Shown: piece by piece, positions 26,512 to 36,097 of the stretch
Numbering within the stretch: the first letter of the stretch is position 1
How the letters are laid out: every line of letters starts with the position of its first letter
Origin: CAIKBL01 sp964555355
GTDB lineage: Bacteria; Pseudomonadota; Gammaproteobacteria; Ga0077536
Length of the DNA stretch: 64,000 nucleotides
Assembly: GCA_964555355.1 (NCBI GenBank)
Contig: CAZKRY010000001.1
Location: forward strand, 310,001-374,000
Reading direction: 5' to 3'
Made by a program: the position numbers and the translations under genes
The notes under the pieces: model-generated
What the model was told of the DNA's origin: nothing
Seen by the model: only the letters and a program-made list of their open reading frames with translations
The model's database searches: none

Positions 26512-29500
26512 TCGTCGTCCTTGAGGCGCGCCGCCAATTCCTCGATCAGCGCTTGGTCGTGTGCTTTGGCGGCTTGTCGCGCGGCTTGCGCGCGCTGTTT
26601 GATGCGCTCTAGATGCGCTTTCTGATTGGCGAATATTTGCTGCGACAATTCGGTCTGTTGATGCTCTTCTTGATCGCGGAGCCAGGCTTCGATTTCCTGT
26701 TCGAATCGATTGCGCGTCGCCGCTTCTTCTTGCCGGTGCTGCTCCATGTTTTGCTGGTTGCGCAGGGCTGCTTCTTGCACGCGTACGCGCGCGGCTTCGG
26801 CGGCCGCGGCGCTTGCTTTGGCAGCTGAGATCTCCGCTTCGATCGCGGCGACATCGGCCTCAATCTGCCGCGCTTGATCGGCCCGCTGAATGGTATTGCC
26901 GGCGAGAATGGCTTCTTTGGCTTCGCGCAGCTGCGCTTCGAGCTGACGCTGATCGGCGGCTGCGCGCTCTTGTGCTTTCTGTGCATCCAGCAACGCCGCG
27001 CGCAACTCGGCCGCCTCGCGCTCGATCTGTTCGCGCTCGATGCGAAGCTTCTCTTCTTCGTGCTCGCGCATTTGCTGATGCGCTTGCTTGAATTCTTGGA
27101 TGATGCGCTCAGCTTCTTCCGCCGCGGCGTTGCGGGCCGCTTCGGCCGCCGCCTTTTCGCGCCGCGCGCGTTCCAACTCTTCGGCATTGCGCGCGAATTC
27201 GGCTTCGAGCTTGCGACGCTCGCCATCGACTTTCGCCTGTAGTTCGTCGCGCAGGCGGCGCTCCAATTCGAGTTGGCGTTGCTCGCGAAGCTCTGCTTCG
27301 CGCGCGGTGGATACGCGCGCTTCTTCCACTTCAACTTGCAGGCGACGCGCCTCGGCGAGGCGTTGCTTGGCTTGCTCGGATTCGGATTTCAGCCGCTCGC
27401 GCTCGCTTTGCAGCTGTTGCTCGACGGATTCTTTCATTTGCTGCAGGCGTGATAGTTCTTCCGCCTGCCAGGCATAACTTTCTTCGAGTTTGCGTTCTTC
27501 TTCGCGCAGCCGTTGCTCGGCCTCCTCGCGCATCCGCTGGATGCGTTCTTCCTCGGCCTGCTGGCGCGCCAAGGCTTCGGCGTCCGCGCGCTGTTTTTCG
27601 GCTTCGATCTGTTCTTTTAGCCGCTGTGCTTCTTCCCACGTACGGCGAGTGCGCGCAGCTTCGTCGGCAAGCTTTGCGCGCTCTTCGGCAAGCCGTTGTG
27701 CCGCTTCGCGCTCCATCTCGAGCCGTGCGACTTCGGCTTCTTCGCGTTGGCGTTGCGCTTGCTCGATTTGCGCGTTAGCCGCTTCGATCTCGGCTTGGAC
27801 CTGTGCGCGTTTGGCGAGCGCCTCGCGTTCGGCTTCTTCGCGTTCGTGCGCCAACTCATCTTTCAGCCGCTGCGCTTCTTCCCACGCGCGCCGCGCTTCT
27901 TCGGCTTCCTGCGCGAGCCGTTTTTGCTCTTCCTGTAAACGGGCGGTGGCTTCTTGCGCCAACCGTTCGCGCTCCGCGACCGCTTCGGCCTGCGCGCGCT
28001 CCGCGTCGGCGCGCGCCCGCTGCATTTCCGCGACTTCGCGCGCGAGCTTCTCCTGTTCGACACGCAAGCGTTCTTCGGCTTCTCGCGCCAACACCTCGCG
28101 GGTCGCCTCTGCTTCGTCTTTCAGTCGCTGGGCTTCTTCCCAGGCTTGTCGCGCGTGCGCGGCTTCGGCCGCGAGTCGTTCTTGCTCACCGCGCAGACGT
28201 TCTTCGACTTCGCGCGTCCACTGGTCGCGCGTCGCCTCGGCTTCCAATTTAGCGCGCTCGGCGGCGTCTTTCGCTTCGCGCATCAAGGCGGCTTCGGCGG
28301 CCAACTTGGCTTGTTCGGTGCGGATGCGTTCCTCGGCTTCGCGCGCCAGCGCATCGCGCATGGCTTCCGCTTCCTCGCGGGCGCGGCGCGCACGTTCGGC
28401 TTCGATCGCAAGTTCGGCTTGCTGGGCCTGTAAACGGGCTTCGGCATCGCGCGCCAGGTCATCGCGTGCCGCTTCGGCCTCGGCTTTGAGTCGTTGGGTG
28501 TCTTCCCAGGCGAGGCGCGCGCGTTCCGCTTCGGCTTCGAGTTTCGCTTGTTGCGCGTGTAATCGCGCGTACGCCTCTTGCTCAAGCGACTGGCGCGCGA
28601 CCTCGGCTTCTTGCTTTAAGCGCCGCGCCTCTTCCAACTGATGTTGGGCGTTGGCGGCCGCGAGTTGCTCTCGTTCACGCCAGCTGGCGGCCGTGGCTTC
28701 CGCGCTCCGTTGCTCTTGGGCCAGGCGTTCGCGTAGCTTGGCTGCTTCGGCTTCAAGTACCCGGCGCGCGTCTTCCGCTTCGGCGGCGAGCCGGGCTTTT
28801 TCGGCGGCCAGGCGCTCGCGTAATTCGGTTTCCATCTCGGCGCGCGCGGCTTCCGCTTCGGCCTTCAAGCGCCGGGCTTCCTCTAGCTGTTGATTCGCGG
28901 CCAGTGTTTGCGCGTTTTCGTTGGCGCGTTGCTCGGCCTCCAATTGCGCCTTTAACTGCAAGGCTTCTTCCAGCGTCTGTCGCGCGTGTTCCGCGTCTTT
29001 GGCGAGACGTTTGCGTTCGGCGTCGAGCTTGGCGGCCGCGAGTCGTTCGGTTTCCAGGCGTGCTTTCTCGGCCTGCTCCTTCAGCTTGCGCGCTTCTTCG
29101 AGCTGAAAGGTCGCTTTGGCCAGATCGGCCTTCAGCGCTTGCGCGCGTAATTCGGCATCGAGTGGATCCGAACCGGTCGTCTCCGGCATCCCGCCGGCAT
29201 GGCGTTCTTGCTCGGAGCGTTGCGACGCCGGCACCACCGCACTGACCGGGATCGTCGTCACCCCGGAACTCGAAGGACGCGTGGCCGGGCGGGGTTTGGG
29301 CGTTGCGGGTGTAATCGGTTTGGTCAGCAAGCCATGTCGCGCTAGGCCGCCGCTCAAGAAATGCACGTCGAACCCGCGTTCTGACAACAAAAATGCGCCG
29401 ACCGAACTGCGCGAGCCGGTATCGCAATAGACGATGTAAACCTTGTCACGGTCCAGCCGCTCGGCGTGCATGCGCAAGGTATTGAGCGGTAGATTAAGGC

Positions 29501-30386
29501 TGCCTTCGAGATGGCCTTCTTTATGTTCTTCCGGAAAGCGCACGTCGAGCCACACCGCCGCCCGCTTCTCGATAAGACGCATCGCTTCTTGGTGCGAGAT
29601 ATCGCTTAAGAGCGGCTTCTTGATGAGCTCGACGAAATCAGCTTTCGTTAACCGCATCAATGTGCCGGCGGTCAGCATGACCACGGTGGCGTTGCGTTTC
29701 GCGTCGGCGACCAACGCTTCTTCGCCGAAGGTGTCGCCGGCGCCTAGTACCGCGAGCTTGATGGGCATTTTGCCGGCGGCGATCTGGCGGCTGACCTGGC
29801 AGCGCCCATGCTGAATAACATAGTAGAAGTCACCGACGTCGCCTTGTTTGACGACGACGTCCCCGGTTTTGAATTCGACCGGCTCGAGACTCGAAAAAAT
29901 CCGTTGGATATTGGCGGCGGGTACACGGCTAAACAACTCGGATTGCAGCATCCGGGTCATCCAATCGCCGTCATCCGCGGCTTCGATATCCGAAACTTTA
30001 AATTCGCCGGGCTCGCTCACGCCATCCAAGGCGAGTAGTTTGTCGAGTAAATCGCGGCTCACGCGTAATACATTCGCTTCAGTAATCGCGCGTGCCGACA
30101 ATTGGCGAGGTTGCAATTGAGCGAGTGGGTGCACGGCATCCGGTGTGCCACCCACTAGTTTCTTGACCAGTTGTTGGCCGGCGAACATTTCAATGCCACC
30201 TTCGAGCAAGAAGAAGGTGTAGTTGTCGCGATCGCCTTCATGGAAGACATAACTGCCGCGTTTGATAGTCACGACTTCCGCTTGCGCGAATAGTTGTTGC
30301 CGCCGGGTGACGGATAAACCGTTCAACGGCACCAGCATCCGCAAGACGGCGGCGAACCGCTGTTCGATGGCAGCGGAGGCGGTCAT
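26508..30386 (-). CDS. Giant CNB-CNB-rhodanese-coiled-coil protein
   Basis: 1292 residues. Domains: a degenerate cyclic-nucleotide-binding domain (about 25-125); a second one (about 150-262) with a phosphate-binding-cassette-like FGEEALVADAKRNATV (220-235); a rhodanese domain (about 264-355) with the active-site loop CDTGSRS at 321-327, cysteine retained; a Pro/Ser linker (356-410); then about 880 residues of Ala/Glu/Arg-rich coiled coil. The coiled coil is built from 43-residue units beginning (Q/A)(L/W)EEA-(Q/R)-R/K-LK. No signal peptide or membrane helix, so cytoplasmic. It is paralogous to the divergent gene at 31166-33583. The role is unknown; a filament or scaffold coupled to nucleotide and sulfur/redox sensing is inference. 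Confidence 0.85.
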   Translation of the reverse strand: MTASAAIEQRFAAVLRMLVPLNGLSVTRRQQLFAQAEVVTIKRGSYVFHEGDRDNYTFFLLEGGIEMFAGQQLVKKLVGGTPDAVHPLAQLQPRQLSARAITEANVLRVSRDLLDKLLALDGVSEPGEFKVSDIEAADDGDWMTRMLQSELFSRVPAANIQRIFSSLEPVEFKTGDVVVKQGDVGDFYYVIQHGRCQVSRQIAAGKMPIKLAVLGAGDTFGEEALVADAKRNATVVMLTAGTLMRLTKADFVELIKKPLLSDISHQEAMRLIEKRAAVWLDVRFPEEHKEGHLEGSLNLPLNTLRMHAERLDRDKVYIVYCDTGSRSSVGAFLLSERGFDVHFLSGGLARHGLLTKPITPATPKPRPATRPSSSGVTTIPVSAVVPASQRSEQERHAGGMPETTGSDPLDAELRAQALKADLAKATFQLEEARKLKEQAEKARLETERLAAAKLDAERKRLAKDAEHARQTLEEALQLKAQLEAEQRANENAQTLAANQQLEEARRLKAEAEAARAEMETELRERLAAEKARLAAEAEDARRVLEAEAAKLRERLAQEQRSAEATAASWREREQLAAANAQHQLEEARRLKQEAEVARQSLEQEAYARLHAQQAKLEAEAERARLAWEDTQRLKAEAEAARDDLARDAEARLQAQQAELAIEAERARRAREEAEAMRDALAREAEERIRTEQAKLAAEAALMREAKDAAERAKLEAEATRDQWTREVEERLRGEQERLAAEAAHARQAWEEAQRLKDEAEATREVLAREAEERLRVEQEKLAREVAEMQRARADAERAQAEAVAERERLAQEATARLQEEQKRLAQEAEEARRAWEEAQRLKDELAHEREEAEREALAKRAQVQAEIEAANAQIEQAQRQREEAEVARLEMEREAAQRLAEERAKLADEAARTRRTWEEAQRLKEQIEAEKQRADAEALARQQAEEERIQRMREEAEQRLREEERKLEESYAWQAEELSRLQQMKESVEQQLQSERERLKSESEQAKQRLAEARRLQVEVEEARVSTAREAELREQRQLELERRLRDELQAKVDGERRKLEAEFARNAEELERARREKAAAEAARNAAAEEAERIIQEFKQAHQQMREHEEEKLRIEREQIEREAAELRAALLDAQKAQERAAADQRQLEAQLREAKEAILAGNTIQRADQARQIEADVAAIEAEISAAKASAAAAEAARVRVQEAALRNQQNMEQHRQEEAATRNRFEQEIEAWLRDQEEHQQTELSQQIFANQKAHLERIKQRAQAARQAAKAHDQALIEELAARLKDDD

Positions 30387-30928
30387 GCGCGCGCTAAGCG
30401 GTTAAGGAATTTACTAGGCGTGTTCATCGTGACCCATTGGTTGGCCGGGGGCGGCGTCCTGCCGCTGCCTACAATTAAAGCAACGGGGAGATGTTCCTGC
30501 AGAGCATGCGGCAGTCGTTTGTGATTGCATTCACGCATTTTGTTTGGTGATGAACTTCTATCCTATTTCCGCGCCCGTGGGCTATCGGCGGGCGGTGCTG
30601 GCGCTCCATGCAAGCATTGTTAGCGCGGTCACAGTCCTAAGCGAAGATCGCGCAAGCGCGTCGTGCACACCGCATGAATGCGTCAGTTTGTGACCAAGTA
30701 TACCCTTCCCCTCAAGCGGTGGAACTCGTGGGAGGGCATCGAAGACGCGGCCAGGCGCGGTACAACTTTAAGGTGAAGCGTTAGAATTGCTGGCCATGAT
30801 CGGGTCACCCGCCGCTTTTTCACGAGATTAGGCGTAAACTCCGAGACTCTCGCTAAGATACTGAAAGCTATGCTTTTGATGGGTTTGATACCGCAGTTGT
30901 TCGATGACCGCCCCGGTTGGGGAAGTTA
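30387..30928. other. 542-bp divergent intergenic region
   Basis: No gene, tRNA or strong palindrome was recognised between the giant coiled-coil gene and the YdcH-like gene. It must hold both promoters; I could not assign them. Short frames here lack supporting signals. Confidence 0.5.
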
Positions 30929-31135
30929 GTGGATCGTCAAGACCAAAAAGCGCTCGAGCGGAAGTTATTCGAGCTGCAGGTGGAGCATCGTGATTTGGAT
31001 GAGGTGGTCAACCGTTTGAGCAATGCCCCGTTAAGCGACGAGCTATTGGTCAAGCGCCTGAAAAAGCGGAAATTGCAGTTGAAAGATCAGATCGCGCGAC
31101 TCAAAAGCGCGCTCATCCCCGATCTCGACGCTTGA
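30929..31135 (+). CDS. YdcH-like small coiled-coil protein (DUF465)
   Basis: 68 residues. The block LQVEHRDLDEVVNRL followed by VKRLKKRKLQLKDQIARLKS is the two-helix pattern of DUF465/YdcH proteins. The start is uncertain: GTG at 30929 follows GGGGAAG closely, and TTG at 30917 is in frame. It precedes the smaller CNB-rhodanese gene by 30 bases, so they are probably co-transcribed. Confidence 0.75.
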   Translation: MDRQDQKALERKLFELQVEHRDLDEVVNRLSNAPLSDELLVKRLKKRKLQLKDQIARLKSALIPDLDA

Positions 31136-31165
31136 CCGTCCAAACGTCCGACTTAAAGAAACGCC

Positions 31166-33583
31166 ATGGCCGAGGAATCCAATCCATTTCGAGAACGCCT
31201 CGCGCTACTGGTGCCGCTCAACAATCTATCGCCGCGCCAGCAGGAGCAATTGCTGTTTTCGGCGGAAGTCTTAAATTTTCGCAGGAAAGACTTCATTTTT
31301 CGCGAGGGCGAGCGGGATAACTTTTCGTTTTACTTGCTTGCCGGCGACGTGGAGATGCACGCGGGCGATCAGCTGATCAAGAAGGTCAGTGGCGGCGAAG
31401 GCGCGTCTTATTACCCTCTTGCGCAATTGCAGCCCCGGCAAATGTCGGCGGTGGCGGTTGGCAACGTCCAAGTACTGCGCGTCGATCGGCTGTTGCTCGA
31501 CAAGTTGCTTAGCGTCGAGCGCGAACCTCTGGCGGTGAGCGAAGGCACCATCGAAGTTGAAGAATTCGAAACCACCGGCTCCATCGATTGGTTGACCGGC
31601 ATGCTCCAGACGGGCCTTTTCACGCGGATTCCGCCGGCCAATATTCAGCGTCTCATCGATACCTTGGAGACGGTGCAGTGCCAGGCCGGCCAGGTGCTCG
31701 TCAAGCAAGGCGACCCGGGTGATTATTACTACGTCATCCAACAGGGCCGCTGCGAAGTATGTCGGGTCACGAGCACCGGCAAAGAAATCAGGCTGGCGGA
31801 GCTCGAGGCCAGCGAAACTTTTGGCGAAGAAGCGCTCATTTCCAACACCAAGCGCAACGCCACCGTGCGCATGCTGACCGACGGAGTGTTAGGACGTCTG
31901 ACACAGGCCAACTTTCTAGAACTCATTAGCCAACCACTGTTGCGGCGGGTGAGTTTGGCGGAAGCGACCGCCGCCGTGACCAATGGGGCGCGTTGGCTCG
32001 ATGTGCGTTTCCCGGAAGAACATCGCGAAAATGGGATCCCGGGCAGCCTCAATGTTCCGCTCACCTTTCTGCGCTCGCGCATCAAGGATCTGGATCCCAG
32101 CGTGTCCTATATCGCGTATTGCGATAGCGGTGGCCGCAGTTCTACTGCCACCTTTCTGTTGATGCAGGAAGGGTTTGATGTGAGTTTCGTCGGCAGCGGG
32201 GCAATCGATGAACTCGGTAAGGCAAGCCCGCCGAAAGCCGTATCCGCGCCGCAACCCCCGCCTAAACCGGTGCCAGCGCCATCCCCGCCGCCGGATCGTG
32301 GCGTGGAGTCCGAAGTGCAAGCGCAAGCGCTCACGGCCGAAGTCGAACGCGCCCGGATCCAAATCGCGCAGGCGGAACGCCTGATGGCGGAAGCGACGGC
32401 GGCTAAGCGCGACGCGGAACGCTTGGTTGCCGAAAAGCTACAGTCCGAAAGAGCCCGTCTCGATGCCGAGGCGGCAATGGTACAGACCCGACTCGCGGAG
32501 GCGCAGCGCCTAAAAACGACGCTGGAAGCGCAGCAAGCCGCGGCGCAGGCCGAGGCCGAACGACAACGTGCCGCCCAGGAAGCACGCGCCGCTGAGTTGC
32601 AGGGACGCATCGATCAAGCGCTTCGCGAAAAGGAACAACGTCTTGAAGAAGTGTTCCGTGCACAAACCGCACGGCTAGAACAGCTGCAGGCGGAACACAC
32701 CCAAACCAAAAAATCCCTGGACGATACCTGGCAGCAGATCGAATTGGAGTCACAGGAGAGTAAGGCGCGACTCGAGAGCGCACAGCGGCTCGAGCAAGAG
32801 CTAAAGGCGCGCGAGGCGGCACAAGCTGCGGCCATTGCCGCGCAAGAGCAAGCGCTACGCGCAGCCTTAAAAGAGGAATTGGCGCGCGAGCGTGCGCGTT
32901 TTCAGGCCGAAGTTGCCGAGTCGGTGGTGGAAATCGCGCAAGCACGCCAAGCGCGCGAGGCGGCGATCGCCGCCAAGGACGCCGCCGCCGCGGAGGCGCA
33001 GCAGGTTATTGCGGAATTCAAACGCGCCCAACAAGAGTTAGCGGAGCAGCAAAACCGACTACTGGTCGAGCGTCAAGCGTTGGTGGCCGAAGCGGAGCGA
33101 CTACGTCAGGACGCGGCCGTGGCGGAGTCCGCGCGCATGGCGGCCGAAACCGCCCGTCAGGCGGTGGAAAATGAACTTCAAGCGGCGTTACAACGCCAGA
33201 GCACCAATGCACAAACCGAGGCTCAACTGCGAGCCGATATCGAAGCCTTGAGGGCGCGTGCCACGGTCGCGTCGCGCGATCTGACGGATGCGATTGCGCT
33301 CGCCGCGGCCACGAACGAACGTCAGCGTGCGAACGCCGATCGCCTAGAGCGAACGTTAAGCTCCGAGACCGAGCTTAATCATCTTTTGCGGCGCGAACTC
33401 GACGACTGGGTGGGCGAACAGGAACGCATTCAGAATTCGACGGCGCAGCGCGCCGATCTCGCGCGGCGGATGGCGCATACGTCTAGGATCCGGGAGCGCG
33501 CCGCGGCGGCGAAGCAGGCGGCCGAGTCAACGACGTTTTCGCTATTGGATGAGATTGCTTCGAAGCTTGGCGAGGATCTTTAA
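31166..33583 (+). CDS. CNB-CNB-rhodanese-coiled-coil protein, shorter paralogue
   Basis: 805 residues with the same order as its divergent paralogue: CNB-like domain 1 (about 20-120), CNB-like domain 2 (about 150-260; FGEEALISNTKRNATV at 219-234), rhodanese (about 262-345; active loop CDSGGRS at 319-325), Pro-rich linker with PPPKPVPAPSPPP, then coiled coil from about 375. The first coiled-coil unit (QIAQAERL...) is 43 residues, as in the paralogue, and is followed by RLAEAQRLK. The protein lacks about 480 residues of coiled coil present in the longer one. The two termini are also alike, which fits duplication followed by repeat expansion or loss. Confidence 0.85.
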   Translation: MAEESNPFRERLALLVPLNNLSPRQQEQLLFSAEVLNFRRKDFIFREGERDNFSFYLLAGDVEMHAGDQLIKKVSGGEGASYYPLAQLQPRQMSAVAVGNVQVLRVDRLLLDKLLSVEREPLAVSEGTIEVEEFETTGSIDWLTGMLQTGLFTRIPPANIQRLIDTLETVQCQAGQVLVKQGDPGDYYYVIQQGRCEVCRVTSTGKEIRLAELEASETFGEEALISNTKRNATVRMLTDGVLGRLTQANFLELISQPLLRRVSLAEATAAVTNGARWLDVRFPEEHRENGIPGSLNVPLTFLRSRIKDLDPSVSYIAYCDSGGRSSTATFLLMQEGFDVSFVGSGAIDELGKASPPKAVSAPQPPPKPVPAPSPPPDRGVESEVQAQALTAEVERARIQIAQAERLMAEATAAKRDAERLVAEKLQSERARLDAEAAMVQTRLAEAQRLKTTLEAQQAAAQAEAERQRAAQEARAAELQGRIDQALREKEQRLEEVFRAQTARLEQLQAEHTQTKKSLDDTWQQIELESQESKARLESAQRLEQELKAREAAQAAAIAAQEQALRAALKEELARERARFQAEVAESVVEIAQARQAREAAIAAKDAAAAEAQQVIAEFKRAQQELAEQQNRLLVERQALVAEAERLRQDAAVAESARMAAETARQAVENELQAALQRQSTNAQTEAQLRADIEALRARATVASRDLTDAIALAAATNERQRANADRLERTLSSETELNHLLRRELDDWVGEQERIQNSTAQRADLARRMAHTSRIRERAAAAKQAAESTTFSLLDEIASKLGEDL

Positions 33584-33590
33584 TTTGATT

Positions 33591-34070
33591 TCACGCCGCG
33601 CGCTCGTCGCCGTCCAGGTAATAGTGACGAAGCTGTTCGGCGAAATACGAATCCACGATGCGGCGCGCCTTGGGTCGCAAATTCAGAAACTGAAAGCCAA
33701 GCACACAGTTCGGCGAGGTGGGATTGGTCGCGATGTAGAGCAAGCGCACGCCAACTGACAGCGTTTCCGGGCCGCCAGCCAGCGGAATCACGGCGGTGGC
33801 TTGGAGCAAGGGCAAGTTATCCGCCTCCAATAAACCGGTGTGCGGGTGAATGATTTGGGCGGTCACCAAATTACATCGCACTTGCAAGCCGTCCGGCGAA
33901 ATATTGCATAACTTGGCCGCGCAATGTTGGCCGCTCGCGTTGCGAAAGGCGACCGGTACATCGAGCGCGATGCGCGGATAAGCGCGCTGCTCATCCTCCA
34001 TGCCAAGCGATGGCCAGGATGAAAGTTCCGGTGCACTAGGCGTGTTTTCAAAGTCGCTCGCGTTACTCAT
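33591..34070 (-). CDS. PilZ-domain protein
   Basis: 159 residues. The c-di-GMP-binding pattern is present: RAYPR (RxxxR) near 29-33 and NISPDGLQV (the D/NxSxxG motif) about 25 residues later, followed by a PilZ beta barrel. It likely acts as a cytoplasmic c-di-GMP receptor. It is convergent with the CNB-rhodanese gene, 7 bases apart. An internal ATG (MEDEQRAYPR) is an alternative start. Confidence 0.85.
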   Translation of the reverse strand: MSNASDFENTPSAPELSSWPSLGMEDEQRAYPRIALDVPVAFRNASGQHCAAKLCNISPDGLQVRCNLVTAQIIHPHTGLLEADNLPLLQATAVIPLAGGPETLSVGVRLLYIATNPTSPNCVLGFQFLNLRPKARRIVDSYFAEQLRHYYLDGDERAA

Positions 34071-34295
34071 CTGACTGCCCCGTGAATGATGTTTTTATTG
34101 GCGTCCTGCCCATTGAGCGCAAAGCTCAGGCATGTACAGATTACAAATCCGAATCGCGCAAGAAGGCGACGAAGTTCACGTTACGTTATCGAGCCCACGC
34201 ACGCGACATTCTTTTGCAAAGACCGGTACGCATCTTGTCGTAGGGCATGATCTCGGCGCGGCATGACCATTTGATGACCTCGCGCAACACATTGC

Positions 34296-35123
34296 TTATC
34301 GACTGGGGGCGACGGATTTCACGGTTTGCGAGAGCGCCGCAAGCCGGGCGCGTGCCTCCTCTAAATCCGCATCGCCAAACTGCTGCGCAAGGAGTGCCGC
34401 GTTTTGGTCTGCCACCGCGAGTCCGCCTTGGGCGGCCATACGATACCAAGCCCATGCTTGGTGCGGATCGGGGGTGAGTCCCTCGCCACGTTGCAACGCT
34501 TCGCCAAGCGCGTTCTGCGCGAGCAGCGAACCCGCGCGAGCGGCTTCTTCCCACAGTTTAGCGGCTCGTCCCAAATCGCGCGGCACGCCTAATCCGCGCC
34601 GATACAAGATCCCCAAGTTGTAGCCGGCGTCGGGTTCGCCGCCGGCGAATGCCTGTGCCCACCAATGCTCGGCTCGGGTGAAATCCCGGGGAACACCTTC
34701 ACCGCGGAAAAACGCCAACCCCAATTGCTGCGCGGATTTTGCGCTGCCGTGGGCGGCGGCCCGTTTGAACCAATGGCGCGCGCGCTCGAGATCGGGCGTG
34801 ACGCCCGCGCCGGTTTGATACATCACGCCAAGATTGTGCTCGGCCTTTGCGAATTTCTGCGCCGCCGCTTGTTCAAACCACCGGCGCGCGGCCTGGTTGT
34901 CGGCAATGACTCCCCAGCCCTGCGCATGCATAACCCCTAAGTAATACTGGGCGATGGCGTCGCCGGCCGCCGCCGGCGCTTTGAGTTCGGCCAAGGCCTG
35001 CCCGTAATCGCCGCTTTTAAACGCCGCGACGCCCGTATCGAGGTCCGCGAAGCTGAACGGCGCCGCGCCTAAGCAAAGCGCCAGCACCAGTCCTTGAAAG
35101 GTGGTATGTCCCTTGTATTGCAT
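34296..35123 (-). CDS. Sel1-like repeat protein, exported
   Basis: 275 residues. A signal peptide (about 1-26, ending FSFADLD) is followed by five or six Sel1 repeats of about 36 residues (AQYYLGVMHAQGWGV, AEHNLGVMYQTGAGV, SAQQLGLAFFRGEGV, AGYNLGILYRRGLGV, AQNALGEALQRGEGL). Such solenoids mediate protein contacts in the periplasm. The partner is unknown. Divergent from the MoxR gene over 116 bases. Confidence 0.88.
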   Translation of the reverse strand: MQYKGHTTFQGLVLALCLGAAPFSFADLDTGVAAFKSGDYGQALAELKAPAAAGDAIAQYYLGVMHAQGWGVIADNQAARRWFEQAAAQKFAKAEHNLGVMYQTGAGVTPDLERARHWFKRAAAHGSAKSAQQLGLAFFRGEGVPRDFTRAEHWWAQAFAGGEPDAGYNLGILYRRGLGVPRDLGRAAKLWEEAARAGSLLAQNALGEALQRGEGLTPDPHQAWAWYRMAAQGGLAVADQNAALLAQQFGDADLEEARARLAALSQTVKSVAPSR

Positions 35124-35239
35124 CGGCTAATTCCTACGTTCGCCTACGTTGGTTTACCTTTGAGCCTGCTGAGTGGCGAGCGGTTCCGGAAACTATTGCA
35201 TTACAATGCCGCGCTCCATCCCCTAATACGGAACCCAAC

Positions 35240-36097
35240 ATGTCCACTGCGCGTTTTACCGGTACCGATACGTACGTTGCGACCGACGATCTCATGATGG
35301 CGGTGAACGCCGCTATTGTGCTGACCCGTCCGCTGCTAGTGAAAGGGGAGCCGGGAACCGGCAAAACGATGCTCGCGGAAGAAATCGCCCGCTCACTCGA
35401 CAGGCCGCTGATCCAATGGCATATCAAGTCGACCACCAAAGCGGCCCGTGGACTATACGAATATGACGCCGTTGCCCGGTTACGCGACTCGCAGTTGGGC
35501 GATGACCGCGTCAAAGACATTCGCAACTACATTCAGAAGGGCAAGCTGTGGGAGGCTTTCGAATCCAACGCGCAGCCGGTCTTGCTAATTGATGAGATAG
35601 ACAAAGCCGATATCGAGTTTCCGAACGACTTATTGCAAGAACTCGACCGCATGGAGTTCTACGTTTACGAAACCAAGGAAACGATCAGGGCCACACACCG
35701 GCCGATCATCATCATCACCAGTAACAATGAAAAAGAATTGCCGGATGCGTTTCTGCGTCGGTGTTTCTTTCACTACATTCGATTTCCGGACCAGGAAACG
35801 ATGGAGCACATCGTGCATGTGCATTATCCGGATATCAAAAAGCGCTTGCTCGCCGAAGCTTTGCAATGCTTTTTTGAGTTGCGCGATCTGCCCGGTCTGA
35901 AGAAAAAACCGTCCACGTCTGAATTGCTGGACTGGATCAAACTCTTGGTCGCCGAAGACATTCCGCCGGAAGCCCTGCGCGAGAAGGATTCACGCAAAGC
36001 GATCCCCAAGTTGTACGGCGCGCTACTCAAGAACGAACAAGATATGCATCTCTTCGAGCGGCTGGTGTTCATGTCGCGAGGTCGCGGTGCTAACTGA
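35240..36097 (+). CDS. MoxR-family AAA+ ATPase
   Basis: 285 residues: Walker A GEPGTGKT at 36-43, Walker B VLLIDEID at 114-121, sensor-1 ITSNNEKELPDAFLRRC. MoxR ATPases act as chaperones for insertion of cofactors or maturation of complexes, together with VWA proteins. The start codon of the VWA gene overlaps this gene's end by 11 bases, so they form a unit. Confidence 0.93.
   Translation: MSTARFTGTDTYVATDDLMMAVNAAIVLTRPLLVKGEPGTGKTMLAEEIARSLDRPLIQWHIKSTTKAARGLYEYDAVARLRDSQLGDDRVKDIRNYIQKGKLWEAFESNAQPVLLIDEIDKADIEFPNDLLQELDRMEFYVYETKETIRATHRPIIIITSNNEKELPDAFLRRCFFHYIRFPDQETMEHIVHVHYPDIKKRLLAEALQCFFELRDLPGLKKKPSTSELLDWIKLLVAEDIPPEALREKDSRKAIPKLYGALLKNEQDMHLFERLVFMSRGRGAN

Noticed and set aside
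27490..28641. 383-codon plus-strand frame over the giant coiled-coil gene
   Set aside because: It is antisense to a strongly supported gene, and its Ser/Arg/Ala-rich translation is the mirror of the Glu/Ala/Arg repeat codons.
26500..29100. Repeated blocks that at first sight look like a CRISPR or tandem DNA array
   Set aside because: The periodicity follows the codons of the coiled coil, spacers are not unique sequences and the frame stays open, so the repeats are protein-level.
30387..30928. tRNA or small RNA in the divergent gap
   Set aside because: No cloverleaf with a TTC-type T loop or strong terminator hairpin was found by eye.
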